A stretch of 64,000 bases of DNA from Methylomonas albis (GTDB lineage: Bacteria > Pseudomonadota > Gammaproteobacteria > Methylococcales > Methylomonadaceae): NCBI RefSeq assembly GCF_014850955.1, contig NZ_JACXSS010000001.1, forward strand, positions 4,588,001 through 4,652,000, given 5' to 3'. How positions within the stretch are numbered: position 1 is the first letter of the stretch; each line of letters starts with the position of its first letter. The notes below the pieces were generated by a model that searched no databases, had not been told where the DNA came from, and was given only the letters and a program-made list of their open reading frames with translations. The position numbers were made by a program, and so were the translations under genes. This document shows, piece after piece, positions 28,022-35,729 of this stretch.

Positions 28022-28510
28022 ATGACTTGTTACACAGAATGCGATTGTTGCTGTAGCGCGGAAGGGCACGAATTCGATGAGATAATCTCCGAGGAAACTC
28101 TAATCGAAGTGTCAGCGAAAGATTTAGCGCATTCGAATTTAGGCTGGTTCTGTGGTTTCGATGATCTAAAAAATGGGGCGTGGCCGATTTCAGAAAATGA
28201 TGGCGTCTATTTGCTTTGGGAGAAAAACGATTATTGTCCCAAGCATGATCGATTTCATGCAAGGGCGCTTTATGTAGGTAAAGGTTTCGTGAAAAAGCGA
28301 ATCTTCGATCACGCCAAAAACAAGGGATTCACCGAAGATAATATCGTCTATTTTACATTTATTGACATCGCCAACAGAAAGGCCAAGTACGTAGAACAGC
28401 TCTTGCTCGACCTTTATGATTTTCCGTTGAACAAAGCAGAGAATCTTGGAACAGGTAGGTTTTGCGGTTACATCACGCAGAGTGAAGCCGATCTTGGCTT
28501 TTCCAATTAG
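28022..28510 (+). CDS. GIY-YIG-like nuclease-domain protein with Cys-rich N terminus
   Basis: 162 residues. The segment NDGVYLLWEK...ARALYVGKGFVKKRIFDHAKN carries GIY-YIG core elements (GVYLL, LYVGKG, Arg in KRI). KYVEQLLLDLYDFPLNK supplies the expected Glu and Asn/Lys. A cluster of cysteines (CYTECDCCCSAEG) sits at the N terminus. GTTAGGC lies 6 bp before the ATG, as in integron cassettes. AT-rich relative to neighbours and bracketed by repeats C and D, so probably acquired. Target unknown. Confidence 0.6.
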   Translation: MTCYTECDCCCSAEGHEFDEIISEETLIEVSAKDLAHSNLGWFCGFDDLKNGAWPISENDGVYLLWEKNDYCPKHDRFHARALYVGKGFVKKRIFDHAKNKGFTEDNIVYFTFIDIANRKAKYVEQLLLDLYDFPLNKAENLGTGRFCGYITQSEADLGFSN

Positions 28511-28515
28511 AAAGT

Positions 28516-28672
28516 GCCTAACAAGGCCATGAGATCAGATGCAATAGACTCCGCATCGCTTGCGCATGGCCACCCGAAGCCCGGTAGATCACGTTGCCGC
28601 GATAGCGCTTATGTAACAATCAAAGTCCTATAGGGTACGTATCACGTACCTTATGATTAACAAAAGTTAGAG
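28516..28672 (+). other. Possible degenerate integron attC-like site
   Basis: GCCTAAC (28516, 5 bp after the stop) fits the R'' consensus RYYYAAC. It is followed by an extended hairpin: GGCCATG (28525) with CATGGCC (28565), inside it GATGC (28538) with GCATC (28553). GTTAGAG at 28666 is one base off the R' consensus GTTRRRY and lies 6 bp before the next gene. The region between hairpin and R' does not pair well, so the call is tentative. Confidence 0.35.
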
Positions 28673-28678
28673 CAATAT

Positions 28679-29236
28679 ATGTTTAGTCGGAAATTAGTTG
28701 TATCGCTTTCAGTGTTATTTACGGTTAGCCCAACAGCTTATCCATGCAAACGCCCAGATTTCGAAGCATTGATTCATATGAATCAACATGAATTAAGGCA
28801 AGATGGGTGCGTCAAAGAGCATGTAAAACTACATTTAAAGAATCAACCCATTAAGGTAATTAAAATTGCGGAAAAACTAAAGCGCAAAGGGCTCCTTGAC
28901 GGGCCTTCTCTTGAAGTAGAAGCTTCAGCTTTTTATGATCTTGGGTTGTATAGCGACGCATTAAAGGCACATCTATTGTCAAAAACAACACCTGTGCAAT
29001 GTAAAACATTCTCGCCCTGTGTTTGGAAATATTGGGATGGTGATGATCGCTGGATAAACTCTTTTTATTACCAAGCCAATGGTGATATACGCAAGGCGGA
29101 AGAAGAATTGAAAGCCGGTGATTTTGATTTTTTTAAATCATGCCAAAGGGATGATCCGCGTATTGAAACGGCTAATTATTGTTCCGAGGTACGTAATCGG
29201 TTAGTTAATTCTATTAAATCTAGTTTTAGCAAGTAA
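28679..29236 (+). CDS. Exported protein of unknown function
   Basis: 185 residues. The N-terminal signal peptide (KLVVSLSVLFTVSPTAYP, with a Cys right after) could make it a periplasmic protein or perhaps a lipoprotein. The mature part is helical and charged, with paired cysteines (CKTFSPCVWK, CQRDDPR, YCSEVR) and the segments DLGLYSDALKAHLL and GDIRKAEEELKAGDF suggesting TPR/Sel1-like helical repeats. No family recognised. AT-rich cargo gene between repeats C and D. Confidence 0.6.
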   Translation: MFSRKLVVSLSVLFTVSPTAYPCKRPDFEALIHMNQHELRQDGCVKEHVKLHLKNQPIKVIKIAEKLKRKGLLDGPSLEVEASAFYDLGLYSDALKAHLLSKTTPVQCKTFSPCVWKYWDGDDRWINSFYYQANGDIRKAEEELKAGDFDFFKSCQRDDPRIETANYCSEVRNRLVNSIKSSFSK

Positions 29237-29245
29237 CGCGGTAAG

Positions 29246-29639
29246 GCGCAATCTGTAGGGCATCAATAGGCGTAGCCGTATTGCGCCGCATGTTGGTCTT
29301 CGATTATTCGGTGCATTACGCTATCGCTAATGCACCCTACGGCGGATGAAGAAAGCACTTTGGCTTTTGATCCTGGGACGGTTTTGTCCCGTATGCCGCG
29401 CCGAGCACCGGAGCTTTTGAGCGGAATAGCCCGTAGGGGCGATGCAGGGATGCATCGCGTTGCCGAAGGGGCAGGAAGCCCCTTTCGGCAACCCCGTTCA
29501 AAAGCTCCGGAGCGCAGGGAATAAGCGGCATCCGGGTGTCTTTTCTTTTGGGTACTTTTCTTTGGACAAGCAAAGAAAAGTACCCCGGCTGTCGGGCCGA
29601 GACCCGACTTTAAAATTACCGTCGCGACAGCGACACAAC
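29246..29639 (-). repeat. Structured hairpin repeat, copy D, plus an outer GTAGGGC repeat
   Basis: On the minus strand (core 29639-29388): GTCGC-TGTC-GCGAC; GTCGGG-TCTCGG-CCCGAC; CTTTTCTTTG/CAAAGAAAAG; CCCGGATGCCGC with terminal GCGGCATACGGG; CCGGAGCTTTTGAACGG with CCGCTCAAAAGCTCCGG; hairpins GTTGCCGAAAGGGGC/GCCCCTTCGGCAAC and GCGATGCA/TGCATCGC. At its inner end (29255-29340) lies the second family, with a TAGGCGTAGCC segment and a GGTGCATTA/TAATGCACC hairpin. Confidence 0.9.
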
Positions 29640-29671
29640 AAAAACGGTTAATCAGTCTTACAAGGTAAACA

Positions 29672-30886
29672 ATGGCAGTTGGAGACACCTCATTCCCTGA
29701 AATGCATGCCGTTCCCGGCATCAAACTCGGCACCTGCAATGCCGGCATCAAGCAAACCGTCCGCGACGATATTTTAGTCATCGAAATGGCGGACGGTGGC
29801 AGCTGCGCAGCAGTATTTACCCAAAATGCCTTTTGTGCGGCACCGGTGCATATCGCCAAAGCGCATTTGTCGCAAAACCCGCGCTGGTTGCTGGTCAATT
29901 CCGGCAACGCCAATGCCGGCACCGGCAAGCAAGGCCTGCAAGATGCCTTCGCCTGCTGCGCCAATCTGGCCGGCGAAGTCGAGGCCTTGGCACAACAAGT
30001 GTTGCCGTTCTCGACCGGCGTCATCGGTGAACCGCTTCCCGTGGAAAAACTCACGACAGCGTTGCCGAGCGCCGTCGCGAATTTGGCCGAAGCGCATTGG
30101 GATAAAGCCGCACGCGCCATCATGACGACAGACACCTTCCCCAAGGGCGCATCGGCAGTGATCCATATAGCCGGCCATCCGGTGACGATTACCGGGATTT
30201 CCAAGGGCGCCGGCATGATCCAACCCAATATGGCCACCATGCTGGGTTTTGTGGCTACCGATGCCAGTATCGAACAATCTTTGTTACAACAATGTTTGTC
30301 TGCGGCAGCGGAAAAATCTTTTAATCGCATTACCGTGGACGGTGATACCTCCACTAACGACGCCTGCGTGGTATTGGCCAGCGGGAACAGCGCAGCCCCG
30401 GAAATTTTGGCCGACTCCACAGAGTATGCGACCTTCGCCGAGGCCGTGATGTCGGTTTGCAAACGCCTGGCAGAACTGATTATTCGCGACGGCGAAGGCG
30501 CTACCAAACTGATGCGCATAGTGGTCGAACAAGCGCGCGACAGCGCCGAAGCGGTTCAGGTTGCTAAAACCATCGCCCATTCGCCCCTGGTTAAAACCGC
30601 CTTCTTCGCCAGCGACCCCAACTGGGGCCGGATTCTGGCCGCTGTCGGACGTGCGGGAGTCGAAAACATGGATCTGGATAAAATTGAAATTTATCTAGGC
30701 ACCGTGTGCATCGTCGAAAACGGCGGCAGAGCTCGCTCGTACACCGAGCAAGACGGCCAACGCGTGATGAATCAGGAGGAAATAGTTGTCACCGTCAGAC
30801 TAGGTCGCGGCGTGATTAGCGAGGAAGTGCTGACTTGCGACTTTTCTTACGATTACGTAAAAATCAACGCGGAATACCGTACCTAA
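29672..30886 (+). CDS. argJ: Bifunctional ornithine acetyltransferase/N-acetylglutamate synthase
   Basis: Recycles acetyl groups in arginine synthesis by moving acetyl from acetylornithine to glutamate, and may also use acetyl-CoA. 404 residues, autoprocessed at the conserved KGAGMIQPNMATML, where Thr becomes the nucleophile. Other family blocks: VNSGNANAGTGKQG, FSTGVIGEPLP, SDPNWGRILAAVG. It lies directly after repeat D and 13 bp upstream of the nudix-thiE fusion gene. Confidence 0.95.
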   Translation: MAVGDTSFPEMHAVPGIKLGTCNAGIKQTVRDDILVIEMADGGSCAAVFTQNAFCAAPVHIAKAHLSQNPRWLLVNSGNANAGTGKQGLQDAFACCANLAGEVEALAQQVLPFSTGVIGEPLPVEKLTTALPSAVANLAEAHWDKAARAIMTTDTFPKGASAVIHIAGHPVTITGISKGAGMIQPNMATMLGFVATDASIEQSLLQQCLSAAAEKSFNRITVDGDTSTNDACVVLASGNSAAPEILADSTEYATFAEAVMSVCKRLAELIIRDGEGATKLMRIVVEQARDSAEAVQVAKTIAHSPLVKTAFFASDPNWGRILAAVGRAGVENMDLDKIEIYLGTVCIVENGGRARSYTEQDGQRVMNQEEIVVTVRLGRGVISEEVLTCDFSYDYVKINAEYRT

Positions 30887-30899
30887 GCGCGGAAAAACC

Positions 30900-31844
30900 A
30901 TGTCCTCCCATAACCAGCGCCTGCATGTCGCGGTCGGCGTGATCCGCGACGGCGACGGCAGGATTTTGATTACCCAACGGGCCAAGCACGCGCATCAAGG
31001 CGGTTTGTGGGAGTTTCCGGGCGGCAAGCTGGAACCCGGCGAACCGGTGAGACAGGCACTGGCCCGAGAACTGGCGGAAGAACTCGGTATCGAGGTACAG
31101 ACCGCTGCACCGCTGATCAAAATCAAGCACGATTACGGTGACAGGCATGTGCTGCTGGATGTTTGGAATGTCACGGGGTTTGCCGGCCAGGCCAGAGGCT
31201 GCGAAGGCCAGGCGATGCGCTGGATTAAAGTAGAACAACTGCAGGACTTCAGCTTTCCCGCCGCCAACCTGCCTATTATCGCCGCTGCGCAACTCCCACA
31301 CTATTACGCCATTCTGGAAGGCCGCAGCGCTACCGAAGCATGGGACAATTGCCGACGAATTTTGGCAACTGGCATCAAACTGCTGCAGTTTCGGGTCAAG
31401 TCTTTGCCGCATGCCGATTTGCAAAGTGTATTGGACCAAGTTTCTCAGCTTTGCCTGCAGCAGCAAGTCAGCTTGCTGGTCAACGCCGACTTGCCGGTCC
31501 ATACCGCCAATGCGCAAGGCCTACACTTAAGCAGCCGAGCCTTGCTAGCCAGTCATGAACGGCCAAACGGCTATCGCTGGGTAGCGGCGTCTTGTCATAA
31601 CCTCGATGAACTGCGACACGCGGAAACGCTAGGCCTGGATTTTGCGGTTTTAGCGCCAGTGCAAGCGACCGCATCCCATCCGGACGCCGCGCCCTTAGGC
31701 TGGCAAGCCTTGACCGAACTGCTCGATCAAATCAATTTACCGGTGTTTGCTTTGGGTGGATTGGGGCCGCGTGACCTGGATCGAGCACTTGCAGCCGGCG
31801 CACAAGGTGTGGCCGGCATCAGCGCATTTTTAGCGGCAGATTAG
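30900..31844 (+). CDS. Nudix hydrolase fused to ThiE-like domain
   Basis: 314 residues. Residues 1-130 are a MutT-type nudix hydrolase with the box GGKLEPGEPVRQALARELAEELGI split across GGKLEPGE and RELAEELGI; it probably sanitises 8-oxo-dGTP. Residues 135-314 are a TIM-barrel thiamine phosphate synthase-like domain (LLQFRVKSLP, GLHLSSR, LAPVQATASHP, FALGGLGPRD). The usual ThiE Gln in 'HLGQ' is replaced (HLSS), so TMP synthase activity is doubtful. This fusion is known in pseudomonads. Convergent with yacG. Confidence 0.88.
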   Translation: MSSHNQRLHVAVGVIRDGDGRILITQRAKHAHQGGLWEFPGGKLEPGEPVRQALARELAEELGIEVQTAAPLIKIKHDYGDRHVLLDVWNVTGFAGQARGCEGQAMRWIKVEQLQDFSFPAANLPIIAAAQLPHYYAILEGRSATEAWDNCRRILATGIKLLQFRVKSLPHADLQSVLDQVSQLCLQQQVSLLVNADLPVHTANAQGLHLSSRALLASHERPNGYRWVAASCHNLDELRHAETLGLDFAVLAPVQATASHPDAAPLGWQALTELLDQINLPVFALGGLGPRDLDRALAAGAQGVAGISAFLAAD

Positions 31845-31881
31845 GCCGATAAAATCGGCTTAGGTGATTTTTGAGAAAGTT

Positions 31882-31965
31882 TGTACCCATTTGCAATGCG
31901 AAATATGTCGTTCGCTGAGCGGAGCCGAAGCGAACGGAAAAATGCTTGGTTTGGGTACATTTTTT
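31882..31965. terminator. Large inverted repeat between convergent genes, probable bidirectional terminator
   Basis: TGTACCCA (31882) pairs with TGGGTACA (31952), and inside CGTTCGCT (31909) pairs with AGCGAACG (31929). A run of six T follows at 31960 on the plus side, and A/T-rich sequence flanks the other side. It sits between the nudix-thiE and yacG stop codons. Confidence 0.55.
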
Positions 31966-31978
31966 GCCATAAATAGGC

Positions 31979-32182
31979 TTAGTAGGATTCGAAATCCGCG
32001 CCGTCGTCGTCTTCGCTAAGCAAGGGTGGACCAGGGATTTTATGGGCTTCGGTAGCCCAATCGCCTAAATCGATCATTTTGCAACGCTCGGAACAGAACG
32101 GCTTGAATTTTTCGGCAGCCGTCCAGACTACCGGTTTGCGGCAAGTGGGGCATGCCACCATCGGCTGAGTATTCGTGCCCAT
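31979..32182 (-). CDS. yacG: DNA gyrase inhibitor YacG
   Basis: 67-residue zinc protein with two CxxC knuckles ([25 protein letters not shown]) and an acidic tail. In E. coli it binds GyrB and blocks DNA binding. ATG 32182 overlaps the zapD stop (TGATG). It is the last gene in the pilB-pilC-pilD-coaE-zapD-yacG string, a conserved gammaproteobacterial order. Confidence 0.93.
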   Translation of the reverse strand: MGTNTQPMVACPTCRKPVVWTAAEKFKPFCSERCKMIDLGDWATEAHKIPGPPLLSEDDDGADFESY

Positions 32183-32955
32183 CAAAACATACAGCGGGTC
32201 AAGGAGAACTCAATATCGTCGAGCACCTGTCCAGGCCGGTTTTCATCGACAGACGGATTCATAAAGCGAATGCTGAAGCGATGCTTGCCGCCGCTAATTT
32301 CGGCAAAACAAGGCGTATCGGCAGCCAGCCCGACCCGTAGCAATTGCACCGGATGATTTTTATTATCCAGTGCCAATTGAAAAAATCCGGCCTTGGCCAG
32401 TTCCTGAGTCGGCATACTGCTTTGCCGAATAAAGCCCAATATCAAATCGATGGCTACCCGAATATCGACGAACGGCTGAGTCCAGCGCTCCAGGTCTTTT
32501 TGCTGCTCGGCTTCGTGTTGCTCCAGCCAATAATGAAAAGCCGGCAAATCAAAGGAACAGCTGCCTCCGGGTATGGAATTGCGCTGTGAGATACTTTGAA
32601 ATAAATCGCTCTCCATCACGCTGATGCCGATTTTGCCGTTCGCGCTATACAGATTGCGGCTGGCTTGATTCAGCTCAAGCAGAATTTCCTGCAGTTTTTC
32701 GTCGTCAACACCATGACTATGCGCCAGTTGATTCAGTACTTTGGTGTGTCTATCCAGTTCCTTGATTAATTCCGACTTCAAGTCGCTGCGGCTGAATATC
32801 ATCAGGATGTCGAGTAAAACCGAAATAGCGGCGCGTTTATCGAAAACCGAAGCGCCCAACATGAAGTGACTGAGCTGTTGAAAGAGTTGCTCCAAGCGCA
32901 TAAACACCCGAATTCGTTCATTAAGAGGGAATTCGTAGATAGTTTGTGTATTCAA
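32182..32955 (-). CDS. zapD: Cell division protein ZapD
   Basis: FtsZ-associated protein that cross-links protofilaments in the Z ring. 257 residues with the family blocks [53 protein letters not shown] and RFSIRFM. Overlaps coaE by 4 bp and yacG by 1 bp, so translation is coupled across the group. Confidence 0.93.
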   Translation of the reverse strand: MNTQTIYEFPLNERIRVFMRLEQLFQQLSHFMLGASVFDKRAAISVLLDILMIFSRSDLKSELIKELDRHTKVLNQLAHSHGVDDEKLQEILLELNQASRNLYSANGKIGISVMESDLFQSISQRNSIPGGSCSFDLPAFHYWLEQHEAEQQKDLERWTQPFVDIRVAIDLILGFIRQSSMPTQELAKAGFFQLALDNKNHPVQLLRVGLAADTPCFAEISGGKHRFSIRFMNPSVDENRPGQVLDDIEFSLTRCMF

Positions 32956-33563
32956 GCCGATTGTGTCCTGACGGTGGCTAATAAAATGTAGGAATTGTGC
33001 AGTCTTTTAACCTGTTCTGCAAGTTGCTCGGGGCTGGCGATATTCTCGACGACATCGTCCGCCTTGCTTAAACGCTCTTGGCGCGACATTTGGCTATCGA
33101 TGATGGCTTGCACTTGCTGGCGCGTGAGCTTATCGCGCGCAATAACCCGCGCTATTTGTGCATCCACCGGGCAATCGACCAGCAACACCCGATCCATAGC
33201 ATAAGCATTTTTCGACTCCAGTAACAACGGCACGGCAATCACGCAATATTCGGCGGTTAAAGCGCTAACATCGGCCGCGATTTGCGCATACACCAAAGGA
33301 TGCATGATGCCGTCGAGTTCGCGCTTGCTATCCACATCGGCAAATACCGCATCGCGCAGCTTGGCGCGATTCAAGCTACCGTCCCGGTTAAGCATCTGTA
33401 GCCCGAACGACGCAGCGATCATCGACAAGGCCGGCTTCCCAGGCTCTACCAACTGCCTGGCAATCAAATCTGCATCGACAATGGGCACACCAAACTCGGC
33501 AAACAAACGGCAGACCGTGGATTTACCGCTGCCTATGCCACCCGTCAGACCTATCTTCAGCAT
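32952..33563 (-). CDS. coaE: Dephospho-CoA kinase
   Basis: Last step of coenzyme A synthesis, phosphorylating the 3'-OH of dephospho-CoA. 203 residues: P-loop GLTGGIGSGKSTVC, DADLIARQLVEPG, HPLVYAQIAAD and VPLLLESKNAYAMDRVLLVDCP. It lies 3 bp after pilD, the usual arrangement. Confidence 0.95.
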   Translation of the reverse strand: MLKIGLTGGIGSGKSTVCRLFAEFGVPIVDADLIARQLVEPGKPALSMIAASFGLQMLNRDGSLNRAKLRDAVFADVDSKRELDGIMHPLVYAQIAADVSALTAEYCVIAVPLLLESKNAYAMDRVLLVDCPVDAQIARVIARDKLTRQQVQAIIDSQMSRQERLSKADDVVENIASPEQLAEQVKRLHNSYILLATVRTQSA

Positions 33564-33566
33564 CGC

Positions 33567-34433
33567 CTACAAACCGGCAGTATGCAAATATAAGGCATTC
33601 ATCTCTGCTCCGAACAGCATGGCCAACCAACCGGCCATGGCCAGATACGGCCCAAAAGGTATCGGTTTGCCGGCATCGCGCTTACCGAACACAATCATCG
33701 TAATGCCGACAACCGCGCCCACCAGCGATGACAATAGAATAATCAGCGGCAGATATTGCCAACCCAGCCAGGCACCGAACAGCGCCAGCAGTTTGAAATC
33801 GCCGTAACCCATGCCTTCTTTACCGGTCAGTAACTTGAAAAGCTGATAAACACTCCACAGACTCAAATAGCCGGCAATCGCACCGATAATCGCATCCTGG
33901 CTATTGCTGTATATATCAAACAGGCTTAGCAATAAACCCAGCCACAGCATCGGCAAGGTGATCGAATCGGGTAACAGTTGCTGATCAATATCGATAAAAC
34001 TCAGCGCGATCAAGCTCCAAGTCAATGGCAGTGCAAACGCCAACGCCCAGCCGTAGCCGAAATGCCAGGCCACTATAGCCGAACACAAACCGGTAAACGC
34101 TTCGATCAAAGGGTAACGCCAGGCGATTTTTACTCCGCATTTCGCACACTTGCCGCCCAACAACAGATAACTGATGACCGGAATATTTTGATAGGCTTTA
34201 ATCTCGGTTTTACACGATGGGCAGTGCGAAGCTGGCAACATCAGGTTAAATACTGCCGCTTCCTCGTCCTGCGGCAACTGCAGATATTCTTGACACTCGC
34301 GCCGCCAACCGGCTTGCATCATGACCGGCAAACGATAGATCACCACGTTCAGAAAACTGCCGACCAATAGGCCCAACACGCAAACGACGCTAATCAGAAA
34401 TAGGGGATATTGTTGTAGAGTGGCAAGAACCAT
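33567..34433 (-). CDS. pilD: Prepilin peptidase PilD
   Basis: Inner-membrane aspartyl protease and N-methylase that matures type IV prepilins and pseudopilins. 288 residues with about seven or eight helices. The zinc-binding cysteine pairs (CPSCKTEI and CAKCGVKI) are in the first cytoplasmic loop, and the catalytic aspartates are in FIDIDQQLLPD and GYGDFKLLA. It is downstream of pilC by 76 bp. Confidence 0.95.
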   Translation of the reverse strand: MVLATLQQYPLFLISVVCVLGLLVGSFLNVVIYRLPVMMQAGWRRECQEYLQLPQDEEAAVFNLMLPASHCPSCKTEIKAYQNIPVISYLLLGGKCAKCGVKIAWRYPLIEAFTGLCSAIVAWHFGYGWALAFALPLTWSLIALSFIDIDQQLLPDSITLPMLWLGLLLSLFDIYSNSQDAIIGAIAGYLSLWSVYQLFKLLTGKEGMGYGDFKLLALFGAWLGWQYLPLIILLSSLVGAVVGITMIVFGKRDAGKPIPFGPYLAMAGWLAMLFGAEMNALYLHTAGL

Positions 34434-34509
34434 GGTGGGGATAAACTGTGTGTAATTCGGCCCCGCTGCCGAGCGCTACATTAGCCGGCAGCGGGGAATG
34501 GCAAACAAG

Positions 34510-35727
34510 CTAAATTGCCGCGCCCAGTTTGAAGATAGGCAGATACATCGCGACGATCAAACCGCCGACCAGGATACCCAAGATCACCATGATGATAGGC
34601 TCCATCAAACTGCTCAAGTTATCGACCAGGTTATCCACCTCTTCTTCGTAAAAATCCGCGACCTTATCCAACATGGCATCAATGGAACCGGACTCCTCAC
34701 CGATTGCCACCATCTGCACCACCATGTTGGGAAACATGCCAGTGGATTCCAGCGCAAATTTCAATTGCTGACCGGTGGAGACGTCGTCGCGCACAGCCAT
34801 CACCGCCTCGTAAAACAAGATATTGCCGCAGGCTCCCGCAACCGACACCAAGGCTTCAACCAAGGGCACGCCGGCCGCCGACATGGTCGAAAGAGTCCTG
34901 GCAAAACGAGCGATGGCCGACTTCTCCAAAATCATCCCCACTACCGGGATTTTTAGTAAGGTCTTATCCAGAAAATGGTTAAACGCTTTGGATCGTTTTT
35001 TAAAATAATTAAATACGTAAGCGGTAATAACAATAACGCCCACCACTGCCCACCACCATTCCTGCACCCAGGCCGATAGCTCAATAACGAATTGGGTAAA
35101 AGCGGGTAGGTCCGCACCAAAACCTTTAAACAAATCCTCGAACACCGGCACTACGAAAATCAGCAAAATCGCGGTGACGATAAAAGCAACTACCAACACA
35201 GCAATCGGGTAGGTTAGCGCTTTTTTAACCTTCTTCTTGATGGATTCGGTTTTTTCCTTATAGGTCGCAATTTTATCCAGCAAGGTCTCCAAGACCCCGG
35301 CATGCTCGCCCGCTTCGACCAGATTGCAGAACAAGGCGTCGAAATATAGCGGCTTGCGATTCAAGGCTTGCGCCAAGGTATCGCCACCTTCGACGTCGGT
35401 TTTGATCGCTAGCAGTAACTCCGACATGCTGGCGTTGTCGTGCCCCTTGCCGATAATATCGAACGATTGCACCAGGGGTACGCCGGCCGCCAGCATGGTA
35501 GCCAATTGCCTGGCAAATATCGCGATATCGCCGGGCGTGATTTTCTGCACTCTGGGACTGAACAAGGGTTTGGACTTGGCTTTGATACCGATGACCCGAA
35601 TCCCCATCCGCCGCAATTCGGCGCGCGCGATCACCTCGCTTTTGGCGCTGATCGTGCCTTTGGTTTTTTTGTTTTGCCTATCAAAGCCGTCCCAATTGAA
35701 CTCGATTTGCTCTTCTTGCTTTGCCAT
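34510..35727 (-). CDS. pilC: Type IV pilus inner-membrane platform protein PilC
   Basis: 405-residue polytopic platform protein on which PilB and PilT act. It contains two T2SSF domains (FARQLATMLAAGVPLVQSFD and FARTLSTMSAAGVPLVEAL, each followed by GEESGSIDAMLDKVA-type or AGEHAGVLETLLDKIA-type motifs) and three TM helices. Two bp downstream of pilB. Confidence 0.96.
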   Translation of the reverse strand: MAKQEEQIEFNWDGFDRQNKKTKGTISAKSEVIARAELRRMGIRVIGIKAKSKPLFSPRVQKITPGDIAIFARQLATMLAAGVPLVQSFDIIGKGHDNASMSELLLAIKTDVEGGDTLAQALNRKPLYFDALFCNLVEAGEHAGVLETLLDKIATYKEKTESIKKKVKKALTYPIAVLVVAFIVTAILLIFVVPVFEDLFKGFGADLPAFTQFVIELSAWVQEWWWAVVGVIVITAYVFNYFKKRSKAFNHFLDKTLLKIPVVGMILEKSAIARFARTLSTMSAAGVPLVEALVSVAGACGNILFYEAVMAVRDDVSTGQQLKFALESTGMFPNMVVQMVAIGEESGSIDAMLDKVADFYEEEVDNLVDNLSSLMEPIIMVILGILVGGLIVAMYLPIFKLGAAI

Positions 35728-35729
35728 GA

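Noticed and set aside
29263-30519. 418-codon open frame on the minus strand across repeat D and argJ
   Set aside because: It is antisense to the clearly conserved argJ coding frame and runs through a non-coding repeat; composition is typical of a shadow frame.
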